DNA of 64,000 nucleotides from JAIBJN01 sp963802795 (GCA_963802795.1 CAWDJV010000002.1:62001-126000), one strand, 5' to 3'. Counted from the stretch's first letter, positions 42,408 through 50,850 are shown. Numbers and translations: made by a program. The notes: generated by a model from the letters alone, not told the origin.

Positions 42408-44273
42408 CTAAGCCGCGGCGCTCAGCTCGGCGGCCGCGAGCAGCCCGTCGAGAGCGGGATTGTCGATCTCGGCGGCAAGCGCTCGGGCCGCGTCGAGCGC
42501 GCCCGGCTCCCCGAGCCGGGACCGGTAGACCAAGGCGTACACGAGGAGCTCGTGCATGCCTCTCCGGGACGTGATCTCCTCGAGCTCGTCGACCCAGAGC
42601 CGGGTCGCCTTGGCTCCGTGATCGAGGGCGACGGCGCAGAGCGCGGCGCGCCCGTACGCTTCGATCCAGAGGTACGTGTCGGGCAAGCGGCGGCAGTGCC
42701 TGGACGCATCGGCGAGCAGCTCGAGGGCCCGCGGCACGTCGCCACGCGCTGCGGCGACGAGCCCGAGACCGCGGGCCGCGATGCCCTCCCAGCACGGGTC
42801 GCCAACCTCGCAACCGAGGGCGAAGGCGTGCTCGAAGCGCTCCTCCGCGGTGTCGACGTCGCCGGCGCGAAGGTCGACCTCGGCCCGGAACGATTCCGGC
42901 CACGGCACGAACGCAGTCCAGCCGTGCCGCTGCGTGTACTCGAGCGCCTCGTCGAGCACGTGCCGCGCCTCGTCGAGCTCTCCGCGCAGGAGGTACAGCC
43001 GGCCGAGCATTGCCCGGCCGTAGGCTCCGGCTTGAACCGAGTTGGTTCGATCCGACCGGTCGATTGCCGAGCGCAGACGCTCGGCGGCCTCTGCGTAGTG
43101 GCCCACGTCGCTCCTGCAGCAACCAAGGATGGCGTCGACCCAGGCAAGCTCCTCGTCGTGTCCGCGCCCGAGGTCAGCGGCGCGGGCCAGGGACGCTTCC
43201 GCGCGCTCGTAGCGGGCGCGAAGGAACTGAACCCAGCCTGTCTCGCGCCAGCCCGTCGCCGCGAGCGCGTTCTCGCCGAGCTGCTCGGCGAGTGCACTGC
43301 CCTCGTGGAGCGCCGCCGCTCCCTCTTCGTCCGTTCCACGCGCCGAGTGGACGAGCGCGCCGCCCAGCCTGACCAGTGCCCTGGCCAGGAGGTCCAGCTC
43401 GCCGGCCGCACGGGCCGACGCGACCGCGCCGCGCAGGCGGAGCAGGCCGGTCTCGATCGCGGCGCCTGCGATGGCCGCCTCGCCTGCCTCCACCTGAGCG
43501 CGCACGGCCGCTCGTCCGGATACCTTCGGCCCTCGACGTTCGAGAGGGTCGGAGGCGGCCGCGCGGAGCGCAGGGCTCGGGTCGATGCCGAGCTCGCGGT
43601 TGAAGAGCTCAGTGCACGCCTTCACCTGCCGCGCCGCTGCGACGCGGTCGCCCGCCGCTCGGAGACAGCGCACGAGGAGGACGTGCGAGTTCTCCTCGTA
43701 CTGGTTGAGGCGAACGAGCTGCGAGGCGTGATCCACCGCCGACCCTGCGTCGCCGCGGGCGAGCAGGGCGAGCGCCGCCTCGTGCAGCACGCCGGCGGTC
43801 ACCCCCGCGACGTGGCGGCGCTCGTTTTCGAGCCAGTTCTCGAAGCCGGGGCTCGAACGGAACGCCATGCCGTCGAGGAGCTCGTGTCCGAGGCCCGGCA
43901 GGGCGGTCGCTTCCAGCCACGAGCCCTTGCGAAGGATCTCGACGTCGACGAACGCTGCCGGCCCGAGCGACAGCCGCACGGGATTGCCGCCGACCTCGGC
44001 CTGGGGGCCGAGCTGGCGGCGGAGCGCCGAGAGCGCCGAACGGAGCGCGCCGAGCGGGTCGTCGGCCTCCGGGAAGAGCAGGGCCGAGAGGCGTTCCCGG
44101 GACGAGGGAACCTCGGTGCGCACGAGGTACGTGAGCAGGCCCCAGTGCTTGCGTCCGGCCGGCGCCTCGACCTCGACCCCGCCTCGCTGGACCGTGGGCG
44201 GGCCGAGGAGGTGGATCCTCAGGTCGGCCGCCTCGACGGCCGGATTCCTCACACGTTCGCTCACACGCTCCAT
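42408..44273 (-). CDS. SARP-like transcriptional regulator: OmpR-type HTH, BTAD domain and TPR array
   Basis: A 621-residue protein. Residues about 16-110 are an OmpR-like winged helix (LRIHLLGPPTVQRGG, SRERLSALLFPEADDPLGALRSALSALRRQLG). Residues 110-250 form the bacterial transcriptional activator domain (GLGHELLDGMAF, LLVRCLRAAGDRVAAARQVKAC). The rest is a helical TPR-type array (ARYERAEASLARAADLG, GELDEARHVLDEALEY, GDVDTAEERFEHAFALG). No NB-ARC ATPase is present. BTAD proteins activate transcription at direct repeats. It is divergent from a secreted cupin gene, which is a likely target. Confidence 0.85.
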   Translation of the reverse strand: MERVSERVRNPAVEAADLRIHLLGPPTVQRGGVEVEAPAGRKHWGLLTYLVRTEVPSSRERLSALLFPEADDPLGALRSALSALRRQLGPQAEVGGNPVRLSLGPAAFVDVEILRKGSWLEATALPGLGHELLDGMAFRSSPGFENWLENERRHVAGVTAGVLHEAALALLARGDAGSAVDHASQLVRLNQYEENSHVLLVRCLRAAGDRVAAARQVKACTELFNRELGIDPSPALRAAASDPLERRGPKVSGRAAVRAQVEAGEAAIAGAAIETGLLRLRGAVASARAAGELDLLARALVRLGGALVHSARGTDEEGAAALHEGSALAEQLGENALAATGWRETGWVQFLRARYERAEASLARAADLGRGHDEELAWVDAILGCCRSDVGHYAEAAERLRSAIDRSDRTNSVQAGAYGRAMLGRLYLLRGELDEARHVLDEALEYTQRHGWTAFVPWPESFRAEVDLRAGDVDTAEERFEHAFALGCEVGDPCWEGIAARGLGLVAAARGDVPRALELLADASRHCRRLPDTYLWIEAYGRAALCAVALDHGAKATRLWVDELEEITSRRGMHELLVYALVYRSRLGEPGALDAARALAAEIDNPALDGLLAAAELSAAA

Positions 44274-44342
44274 TGCAACCCTCCCAATCCTCCCAGTTCA
44301 TCAGGAGAAGCTGGGGGAGACAACTAGACGGAGGTATCGGAG

Positions 44343-44855
44343 ATGAAAAGGATGCTGCGGCACACCCGGCTCGCATCCGTTCTGGGAGTGGCGCTTCTGG
44401 CCGCGGTCGTCGTGGTCGGCGTGGCGATCGCGACGCCGGGCTCGGGAGTTACGGCCGAGACCTGGCGCGGTGACGCCCAAGGCGAGCTGAAGCTGTTCAC
44501 GAAGCATGAGCCCGGCGTCAGCGCGAGGATCAAGACGAAGGGCGAGTTCGAGATCGTCACGCAGAAGATCGTGGCGCTGCCGGGCGCCACCTTCGGCTGG
44601 CACCACCACCCTGGCGAGAATGTGAACGTCGTTGCCCAGGGAACGCTCAGCCTCTACCACGCCAAGGACTGCACGACCGAGGTCAACTACTCGACCGGGA
44701 GCGGCTTCACCACGTCTCCCGACGAGGTGCATCTGGCCCGCAACGAGGGGACGGACACGCTCGTCATCTACGCGACCTACCTGGTCCCGAAGCAGACGCC
44801 GGCGCTACCGCTCCGGATCGACGATCCCTCCCCCGGCGCGAACTGTCCGCACTAG
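44343..44855 (+). CDS. secreted cupin-domain protein
   Basis: A 170-residue protein with a signal peptide (LASVLGVALLAAVVVVGVAIATPG) and a cupin core: WHHHPGENVNVVAQGTLSLY holds the metal-ligand histidines and SPDEVHLARNEG the second motif. A cysteine pair outside the motif (DCTTEV, GANCPH) may form a disulfide. It has RBS GGAGG and is divergent from the BTAD regulator. Role unknown; extracytoplasmic sensing or binding is possible. Confidence 0.8.
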   Translation: MKRMLRHTRLASVLGVALLAAVVVVGVAIATPGSGVTAETWRGDAQGELKLFTKHEPGVSARIKTKGEFEIVTQKIVALPGATFGWHHHPGENVNVVAQGTLSLYHAKDCTTEVNYSTGSGFTTSPDEVHLARNEGTDTLVIYATYLVPKQTPALPLRIDDPSPGANCPH

Positions 44856-44866
44856 GCCGCCGACTG

Positions 44867-44901
44867 GGAGCAGGGCGCCGGCGATTCCGGCGCCCTGCTC
44901 C
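44867..44901. terminator. bidirectional hairpin between the secreted cupin and recR
   Basis: A perfect 15-bp stem (left arm begins GGAGCAGGGCGCCGG, loop CGATT) between convergent genes. No T-tract on either side, so it is a factor-independent stop only by strength of the stem. A second weaker repeat GAACCGG/CCGGTTC lies just beyond it. Confidence 0.55.
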
Positions 44902-45006
44902 GCCGGTCGCGTCGTCCCCTTAAGACACTGAACCGGCCGACCCGAAGGCCGCCCGGTTCAGCGCAGGCACTCTATACAGGTCCGCCGGCAGAGCGCAAGC
45001 CGGAAG

Positions 45007-45597
45007 TCACATTTCCCTCCGACCGGCGAGCGCCCGCCCGAGCGTCACCTCGTCCGCGAACTCGAGATCGCCGCCGACCGGGAGCCCGCTCGCGAGCCGC
45101 GTCACCCGGGTTCGCCCGCGCAGGCGGTCGGCAATGAAGGCGGCGGTCGCCTCGCCCGTCATGTTCGGGTTGGTGGCCAGCACGACCTCCTCGACGCCGT
45201 TCCGCTCGACGCGCGCGAGCAGCTCGTCGATGCGGAGGTGCTGGGGCTCGACGCCGTCGAGCGGGGAGAGCGCGCCGCCGAGGACGTGGTAGACGCCGCG
45301 GTACTCGTGCGTGCGCTCCATGGAGAGGACGTCGACGGGCTGCTCGACGACGCAGACGAGCGAGCGCTCGCGGCGCGTGTCGAGGCAGATGACGCAGAGC
45401 TCCTCCTCGGTGAGGTTGCCGCACTCGCGGCAGAAGCCGATGCGCTCCTTCACCTCGCGGATCGCATCGGCCAGCGCGCCCGCCTCTTCCTCGGGCACGC
45501 GCAGGAGGTGGAACGCGAGGCGTTGCGCGGTACGCGTGCCGATTCCGGGCAGGCGCGAGAGCTGCGCGATCAGGTTCTCGACGACCGGGCTGAACAC
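45007..45597 (-). CDS. recR: recombination mediator protein RecR
   Basis: A 196-residue RecR with helix-hairpin-helix LPGIGTRTAQRLAFHLL, the four-cysteine zinc finger (FCRECGNL, ELCVICLD), and a Toprim domain (VCVVEQPVDVLSMERT, LATNPNMTGEATAAFIA). It loads RecA at gaps with RecF/RecO. It is last in the dnaX-DUF2269-ybaB-recR operon, a widely conserved order. Confidence 0.95.
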   Translation of the reverse strand: MFSPVVENLIAQLSRLPGIGTRTAQRLAFHLLRVPEEEAGALADAIREVKERIGFCRECGNLTEEELCVICLDTRRERSLVCVVEQPVDVLSMERTHEYRGVYHVLGGALSPLDGVEPQHLRIDELLARVERNGVEEVVLATNPNMTGEATAAFIADRLRGRTRVTRLASGLPVGGDLEFADEVTLGRALAGRREM

Positions 45598-45610
45598 CCG
45601 GACATTCTGC

Positions 45611-45931
45611 CTACATGCCCGGCAGGCCTAGTCCCTTGAGGCCCCCGCCGATTCCGCCGAGCCGCGCCTGCGCGAGCTCCTGAGCGTTCGAGAGCGCCTG
45701 GTTCACTCCGGCGAGGACGAGGTCCTCGAGCGTGTCGGGGTCGTCGGGGTCGATCGCCTCCGGGGAGATCTTGATGCCGACGATCTCGCCGGAGCCGCTC
45801 GCCGTCACGGTCACCATCCCGCCTCCGACCGACGACTCGACGCGCTCGTCGGCGAGCTCCTCCTGCGCCTTCGCCATGTCGGCCTGCATCTGCTGGACCT
45901 GCTGGAGCATCTTGTTCATGTCCATGGACAT
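45611..45931 (-). CDS. ybaB: YbaB/EbfC nucleoid-associated protein
   Basis: A 106-residue DNA-binding protein with the family layout: N-terminal helix MNKMLQQVQQMQADMAKAQEEL, central GGGMVTVTASGSGEIVGIKISPEAID, C-terminal LEDLVLAGVNQAL. Located 13 bp before recR as in most bacteria. Confidence 0.93.
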   Translation of the reverse strand: MSMDMNKMLQQVQQMQADMAKAQEELADERVESSVGGGMVTVTASGSGEIVGIKISPEAIDPDDPDTLEDLVLAGVNQALSNAQELAQARLGGIGGGLKGLGLPGM

Positions 45932-45970
45932 CGCGTCACTGACTCCCTTGCCGGGTACCAGGGGCCCAGG

Positions 45971-46537
45971 TTACGCGAGATCGGCAGGGGTCCCGCCGAG
46001 CGGGCGCCGATAGCTCTGGAGCGCGAGCGCTCCGCCGGCGAGGATGATGGCCGCCGCGAGCACCCAGAACCAGCCGTCGTCTGCGGTCGGCTTCATCGCC
46101 ATGTCGAGGACGACCGCGAAGAGGATCGCCAGCTCGAAGCGTGAGAGGGCGAGGATCCGGCTGATGCGGCTCGTCACCGCCTCGTGCGCGGGCCCGTGCG
46201 CCTCGATGAGCTTCGCGATCCGGCCGGACTCAGGGCTGAGGAAGAGGGTCCCGAGCAGGAACGAGAACGCGGAGCCCACCAGGCCGAGCACGATCCAGAG
46301 CTGGTCGAAGTCCCAGGGGCCGTCCAGGACGAGCAGGATCCCGAACGCGAGGACGGCGAGCGAGGCGGGCACGAACAGGCGCATTGCGAGCCACTCGGCG
46401 TCGGAGGCGACTCTGTGCATCTCCAGGGCGTCGTCGGCGCGCTCCGCGCGGAAGGCGAAGTACTGGATGACCATCGCCCCGCCGAGCCAGACGATCGCAG
46501 CCGCGATGTGCAGGAAGAGGAGGACTTCGTAGCGCAA
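45971..46537 (-). CDS. DUF2269-type integral membrane protein
   Basis: A 188-residue protein with about five hydrophobic helices. The first carries the family pattern LLFLHIAAAIVWLGGAMVIQY, seen in CopD/DUF2269 proteins; a histidine and tryptophan in helix 1 recall haem- or metal-binding helices, but no function is established. TTG start 46537 with AGGAGG 4 nt upstream. It lies inside the dnaX-ybaB-recR operon, an unusual insertion. Confidence 0.75.
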   Translation of the reverse strand: MRYEVLLFLHIAAAIVWLGGAMVIQYFAFRAERADDALEMHRVASDAEWLAMRLFVPASLAVLAFGILLVLDGPWDFDQLWIVLGLVGSAFSFLLGTLFLSPESGRIAKLIEAHGPAHEAVTSRISRILALSRFELAILFAVVLDMAMKPTADDGWFWVLAAAIILAGGALALQSYRRPLGGTPADLA

Positions 46538-46549
46538 CGTCCTCCTTGC

Positions 46550-48169
46550 CTAGGCTTCGGGGTCTCGCTTGATCTCGCGGGCGTCGAAGGTCGTCTTCAT
46601 CAGCGAGATGATCTCCTCCTCGGTGGCGGGCTCTTCCTCCGGCTGGGCTTCCTCCACGGGCGCCTCGCCGAGCTCGAAGGTGAGCGCCAGACGCCGGCCG
46701 GTCACCTCGTGGAGGACGCCGGCGAGGACGGTGGCGTTCTTCGGCTCCTCCGCGAGCCCGCGGTGGAAGGAGGCTGCGGGTGGGAACTCGAGCACGAGGC
46801 GTCCGCCGTCGAGCTGCACCGGGCGCGCCTCCGTGAGCACGGAGTAGGTGGGGATCGAGCGCTCGGAGACCGCAGGCAGGATGGTCTGCTTCCACGCCGC
46901 CTGGATGTCGTCGAGGTCGAGCGGCGGGCCCTCGTCGCCTTCCTCGGGTGGCTCGCGTTCGACGGCGGCCTCCGGCGCGGCGGGCCGGGCGGCCGCGGGG
47001 GCCGGCCGGGGCGCTTCGCCGCGGAGCCGGGTCTCGAGCTGCTCGAGCCGGTAGGCGGTGGACTCCCGCGAGAGGTCGGCGCCGGGCCGCGTCACCTTCA
47101 CGAGGGCGAGCTCGAGCGGGAGGCGCGGGTCGCCCCCCTGCCGGACGTCGTCCACGGCGACGTGAAGGAGGTCGACGAGCCGCAGCACTTCCGCCTCCGA
47201 GAGCTGGTTGGCCTGCGAGCGCAGCCGCTCCCGCGTCTCGGGCGTGACCGGCAGCGACTCGGGCACCTCGCCCATGTGCTGCACGAGCAGCAGGTGGCGC
47301 AGATGCTCGAGGAGGTCGTTGACGAGCCGTGCGAGGTCCTGGCCCTGGTCGGCGAGCTCCTCCACGAAGGCGAGGAGGCCGGCCGTGTCCCGGTCGACGA
47401 TCAGGTCGCAGAGGCGGAAGAGCGCCTCTTCCTCGACGGCCCCGAGGAGCTGGAGGACGGCCTGCACGCTCACGTCGCCGCCGGTGGCGGAGGCGAGCTG
47501 GTCGAGCGTCGACACGGCGTCTCGGAAGCTCCCGCGCGCGCTCCGCGAGATGAGGGAGAGCGCGGCGTCCGGGGCCTCGATCTCCTCCCCGTCGGCGACG
47601 CGCCGCAGGAGGGTCGTCAGCTCGGCCAGCCGCGGCCGCGCGAAGAGAAACGTCTGGCAGCGCGAGCGGACGGTGGGGATCATCTTCCCGAGGTCGGTCG
47701 TGCAGAAGATGAAGACGAGGTGGGGCGGCGGCTCCTCGATCAGCTTCAGGAGCGCGTTGAACGCGGCGTCGGTGAGCTGATGCGCCTCGTCGAGGATGTA
47801 GACCTTGAAGCGGCCCTCGACCGGCTGGAGGACGACGTGCTCGCGGATCTCGCGCACGTCGTCGATCCCGCGCTGGCTCGCGGCGTCCATCTCGACGACG
47901 TCGAGAGAGGTCCCGTTGGCGATCGTCGTGCAGGAGTTGCAGGTCTTGTCAGGCGTCGCAGTAGGGCCCTGCTCGCAGTTGAGAGCCTTGGCGAGGATGC
48001 GCGCGAGCGACGTCTTCCCGGTGCCGCGCGGGCCGGCGAACAGGTAGGCCTGGCGCACCTGGTCGTGCTCGATCGCGTTCCGCAGAGTCCGGACGACCGC
48101 CTCCTGGCCGACGACCTCGTCGAAGTCCTGCGGCCGGTACTTGCGGTAGAGGGCGGTCACCTCGCCCAT
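46550..48169 (-). CDS. dnaX: DNA polymerase III gamma/tau subunit
   Basis: A 539-residue clamp-loader ATPase. It begins ALYRKYRPQDFDEVVGQEAV, has Walker A FAGPRGTGKTS, the zinc site NCEQ...CNSC, the DEx box VYILDEAHQL and sensor regions FCTTDLGKMIPTVRSRCQ. The C-terminal third (from about residue 350) is the variable tau region, proline/alanine-rich, ending in an ELGE-rich tail. ATG 48169 is where homology starts; upstream reading gives repeat-rich leader sequence. Confidence 0.94.
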   Translation of the reverse strand: MGEVTALYRKYRPQDFDEVVGQEAVVRTLRNAIEHDQVRQAYLFAGPRGTGKTSLARILAKALNCEQGPTATPDKTCNSCTTIANGTSLDVVEMDAASQRGIDDVREIREHVVLQPVEGRFKVYILDEAHQLTDAAFNALLKLIEEPPPHLVFIFCTTDLGKMIPTVRSRCQTFLFARPRLAELTTLLRRVADGEEIEAPDAALSLISRSARGSFRDAVSTLDQLASATGGDVSVQAVLQLLGAVEEEALFRLCDLIVDRDTAGLLAFVEELADQGQDLARLVNDLLEHLRHLLLVQHMGEVPESLPVTPETRERLRSQANQLSEAEVLRLVDLLHVAVDDVRQGGDPRLPLELALVKVTRPGADLSRESTAYRLEQLETRLRGEAPRPAPAAARPAAPEAAVEREPPEEGDEGPPLDLDDIQAAWKQTILPAVSERSIPTYSVLTEARPVQLDGGRLVLEFPPAASFHRGLAEEPKNATVLAGVLHEVTGRRLALTFELGEAPVEEAQPEEEPATEEEIISLMKTTFDAREIKRDPEA

Positions 48170-48188
48170 CGTATAGAGGAGGGGGAAA

Positions 48189-48250
48189 GGGGAACCAGGG
48201 TTCCCCAAAGGGAGGAGGGAGCCCACGAGGGAACCAGGGGTTCCCTCGTG
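48189..48250 (-). repeat. two tandem hairpins sharing GGGAACC in the dnaX leader
   Basis: GGGGAACC-AG-GGTTCCCC (48189-48206) and CACGAGGGAACC-AGG-GGTTCCCTCGTG (48224-48250) are perfect inverted repeats with the same core and loop, 17 bp apart. They lie between the SRP RNA and dnaX. They could process or terminate the SRP transcript, regulate dnaX, or be a repeated element found elsewhere in the genome. Confidence 0.6.
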
Positions 48251-48312
48251 ATATGCCCGGTTGCGCACCCCCCGTCGTGGATGGTCTCGGATCGGTGCTC
48301 ACGACGCTCGCT

Positions 48313-48411
48313 CTGACCAGGTCGACCCGCGGCACCCGGGAGAGACTGCTTAGCGCTGCTTCCTCCCGGACCTGACGCGGTTCACAGGCTCCCGGTGCGC
48401 GGAACCTGGCC
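48313..48411 (-). ncRNA. ffs: signal recognition particle RNA, small bacterial type
   Basis: The minus strand contains the invariant apical domain GTCAGGTCCGGGAGGAAGCA. It is flanked by pairing arms CACCGGGAG/CTCCCGGGTG, and the ends GGCCAGGT/ACCTGGTC close the rod, giving about 97-99 nt. It scaffolds Ffh for membrane-protein targeting. The position just upstream of dnaX is conserved in many bacteria. End positions are approximate. Confidence 0.88.
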
Positions 48412-48558
48412 GTCGACACTCGCGTGCGCGAGCCCGTGCCCCGATTGCAACCCCTCGGGAGGGAGTTCAGCCCCGCTGGAGCGGATTGCGGGTTCAGGGA
48501 ACCGCTAGCTCCCCGCCTAGCGCGACCGGGCCCGTCGATGGTAGCAATCCGGCGGCGC

Positions 48559-48564
48559 TAGACT
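48559..48564 (+). promoter_or_regulatory. -10 box of tRNA-Val
   Basis: TAGACT ends 10 nt before the mature tRNA. The remaining sequence from 48412 to 48558 shows no other clear element. Confidence 0.4.
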
Positions 48565-48574
48565 TGCCCACTCG

Positions 48575-48646
48575 GGGCGCATAGCTCAGCGGGAGAGCGC
48601 CCGCCTCACACGCGGGAGGTCGATGGTTCGATCCCATCTGCGCCCA
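48575..48646 (+). tRNA. tRNA-Val (anticodon CAC)
   Basis: A 72-nt cloverleaf: acceptor GGGCGCA pairs with TGCGCCC, D arm GCTCAGCGGGAGAGC, anticodon stem CCCGC/GCGGG with loop CTCACAC (anticodon CAC), T arm with GGTTCGATCC, discriminator A. The CCA is only partly encoded. It decodes GUG. Confidence 0.95.
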
Positions 48647-48726
48647 CTCTGTCTCGACGGCGGCGAAGCCGCAAAGGTCGAGACAATCGTTTACAGGTCC
48701 TTTGGAGCCCGCGAGACCCGCTCCCG

Positions 48727-48749
48727 AAAACCCGCACGGGCGGGTTTTT
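48727..48749 (+). terminator. Rho-independent terminator after tRNA-Val
   Basis: AAAACCCGC-ACGG-GCGGGTTTT followed by another T is a textbook stem and U-tract, 80 nt after the tRNA. Confidence 0.85.
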
Positions 48750-48774
48750 CCCACTGAGAACGCCCGCCTGGCTA

Positions 48775-48939
48775 TTGACTTTCCCGTTGCCGGTGGTGGA
48801 CACTCCGCGGTGGAATCGCTTGGGGCAAGGTAGGGGATCAAGCTGGTCGCTCAAATCGTGGCTCAGGCTGAGCCGGTCGCCGGTCGCTCCCGGTGGCCGC
48901 AGGTTCGCCGATCGGCGAAAACAATCGGGAGGTAAATCG
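48775..48939 (+). promoter_or_regulatory. promoter and structured leader of the secreted PA-domain protein
   Basis: TTGACT (48775-48780), an 18-nt spacer and GACACT (48799-48804) form a plausible promoter. The resulting leader of about 130 nt holds a GGCTCA/TGAGCC hairpin and a perfect 16-bp palindrome TTCGCCGATCGGCGAA (48904-48919) just before the ribosome site GGGAGGT. I do not recognise a known riboswitch class. Confidence 0.4.
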
Positions 48940-50715
48940 ATGCGAATGTCGGTAAGGGCCGTCCTCGTCTCGCTCGTCGCCGTTGCGGCTTTTTCGCTGT
49001 CGCTCACGGCCGGCGCGCAGACAGTCGGGGACGCAGTGAGCACGTTCACCTACACGAAGAACATGAAGCCGCAGGGCTACTCGCCGAGGGTGGTCCCGCT
49101 CACCGGCGCAGGATCCGGGATCTACAACTCGGATGCCGCGTTCTGGGGCAAGCGGGCCTTCCAGGGCAGCTACAGCGGCTTCCGGATCATCGACGTCTCG
49201 GATCCGGAGAATCCGGTCCAGCTCGAGAATTACGAGGAGTGCTCGCCCGGCACGACGCAGGGGAACCAGGGCGACGTGATCGTCTGGGAGAACCTCGTCG
49301 TGCGCTCGTGGAACTCGCCTGCGACCTCCACGTCGACGTGTGACGGCGAGCTCGTGGGAGCAGGGTTCGAGGGCCTGCACGTCTTCGACATCAGCAATCC
49401 GTCCGACCCGGATCTCGTGGGCTCGGTGGCGATGGACGGCCTGCCGAACCTGGTGACGATCCACACCGGCTCCGCCGCGGGGCAGTACGAGGCGGCAGGC
49501 GCGGCGTTCGGACCCGCCCCGACGGCCGCCGGACTCACCGGCACCGTCGTCCTCTCCAACGACGGCGCCGGCACGACGACCGACGGCTGCGAGCCGCTCG
49601 TGGGATTCCCCGCCGGTTCGATCGCGGTGGTCGACCGCGGCACGTGCGAGTTCGGGCTCAAGGCGCTGAATGCGCAGAACGCGGGCGCCATGGGCGTCAT
49701 CGTCGCCAACAACGCCCCGGGCATCCCAGGGACGATGGGCGCCGGCCTAGTTGGAAACCAGGTCACGATCCCAGCCGTTCAGGTGTCGCAGACGGACGGC
49801 GCCATCATCAAGTCGGGCTTGCCCGCTTCAGGCACCATCAGCCGCAACGCCGAGTTCGGCTGCGGGTCGCACACCGCCACCGGAGTCCCGGACCTCGCAA
49901 ATGACCGGCTGCTGGTCTACAACAGCTCGTCCGCAGGCGGTGTGTGCGACTTCTTCGAGATCGTGGAGGTCCCGCTCGACGACCCGGCGAGCGCGCGGGT
50001 GGTCAACCGCATCGACTCGATGCACACGTGCCATGACATCGGCGTCATCCTCGGCGACGCGATGCGGCTGGCGTGCTCCGGCGGCGAGGGCGCGCGGATC
50101 TTCAGCCTCGATCCGGCGGACGGCGCTTCGCTGACAAACCCGGTGCTCATGCACCACTTCGACATCCCGGGCGTCACGATCGGCCACTCGGCCGCATGGA
50201 GCTGGGACGGCGAGGTGCTCATCTTCGGCCACGAGCCCGGCGGCGGCACGCAGGCGCGCTGCCAGGCTTCGAGCGCCCTGGTGGATCGCACGCTCTACTT
50301 CTATGACCACGAAGGCAACCAGCTCGGGACCTTCGTCCACCCACGCCCGCAGACGGCGACGGAGAACTGCACCTGGCACAACTACAACGTCGTGCCGACC
50401 GACAAGGGCAGGATCCTGGTCGCGGGCAACTACCAGTCTGGCATCAGCGTGCTCGACTTCACCGATCCCGCGAACGTGCATGAGATTGCCTTTGCGGACC
50501 CGGCCCCGCTGATCAACCCGGACAATCCCGCCGCGATCGAAGGGGGCGGCGACTGGTCGTCCTACTGGTACGACGGCCGGATCTACGAATCGGACATGAC
50601 GCGGGGGCTCCTGATCTGGAACCTCACTGACAGCAGGGTCGCCGGTGCCAAGAAGCTCGGCCACCTGAACCCGCAAACCCAGGAAACCACTATCCCACTC
50701 AAGACGAAGCGGTAG
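48940..50715 (+). CDS. secreted protein with LVIVD-type repeats and an inserted PA domain
   Basis: A 591-residue exported protein (signal VRAVLVSLVAVAAFSLSLTAGAQ). Beta-propeller-like LVIVD repeats appear as GFRIIDVSDPENPVQLENY, LHVFDISNPSDPDLVGSV and ISVLDFTDPANVHEIAF. Between repeats, residues about 185-300 form a protease-associated domain (SIAVVDRGTCEFGLKALNAQ, GAMGVIVANN). No protease catalytic motif is present. Such proteins are probably surface binding or scaffold proteins. Well-placed GGGAGGT ribosome site and its own terminator suggest a single-gene unit. Confidence 0.82.
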   Translation: MRMSVRAVLVSLVAVAAFSLSLTAGAQTVGDAVSTFTYTKNMKPQGYSPRVVPLTGAGSGIYNSDAAFWGKRAFQGSYSGFRIIDVSDPENPVQLENYEECSPGTTQGNQGDVIVWENLVVRSWNSPATSTSTCDGELVGAGFEGLHVFDISNPSDPDLVGSVAMDGLPNLVTIHTGSAAGQYEAAGAAFGPAPTAAGLTGTVVLSNDGAGTTTDGCEPLVGFPAGSIAVVDRGTCEFGLKALNAQNAGAMGVIVANNAPGIPGTMGAGLVGNQVTIPAVQVSQTDGAIIKSGLPASGTISRNAEFGCGSHTATGVPDLANDRLLVYNSSSAGGVCDFFEIVEVPLDDPASARVVNRIDSMHTCHDIGVILGDAMRLACSGGEGARIFSLDPADGASLTNPVLMHHFDIPGVTIGHSAAWSWDGEVLIFGHEPGGGTQARCQASSALVDRTLYFYDHEGNQLGTFVHPRPQTATENCTWHNYNVVPTDKGRILVAGNYQSGISVLDFTDPANVHEIAFADPAPLINPDNPAAIEGGGDWSSYWYDGRIYESDMTRGLLIWNLTDSRVAGAKKLGHLNPQTQETTIPLKTKR

Positions 50716-50741
50716 AAGGCAACGGCTTAGGCCTGCTACGG

Positions 50742-50767
50742 AAAAAGCCCCGGCAACGGGGCTTTTT
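50742..50767 (+). terminator. Rho-independent terminator after the PA-domain gene
   Basis: AAAAAGCCCC-GGCAAC-GGGGCTTTTT, a stem ending in a T-run; the A-run lets it work on both strands. Confidence 0.88.
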
Positions 50768-50825
50768 CTATGCCCCGCACTCGGCTACCTGCGTCGCGGA
50801 AATCCACGGTGACTTGACCGATAGA

Positions 50826-50847
50826 TAGCGAGAATATATACTCGCTA
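50826..50847. promoter_or_regulatory. PadR operator
   Basis: TAGCGAG-N8-CTCGCTA is a perfect 7-bp inverted repeat with an AATATATA centre, ending 3 nt before the padR start codon. It probably overlaps the -10 region, fitting autorepression by the PadR protein it precedes. Confidence 0.65.
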
Positions 50848-50850
50848 ACT

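Noticed and set aside
44280..44295. CCTCCCA direct repeat as a firm SARP binding site
   Set aside because: The period is 9 bp rather than the usual 11, and there are only two copies, so it is mentioned only as a possibility.
48494..49049. Minus-strand ORFs over tRNA-Val and the PA-gene leader
   Set aside because: They read through the tRNA and the terminator and show no family features.
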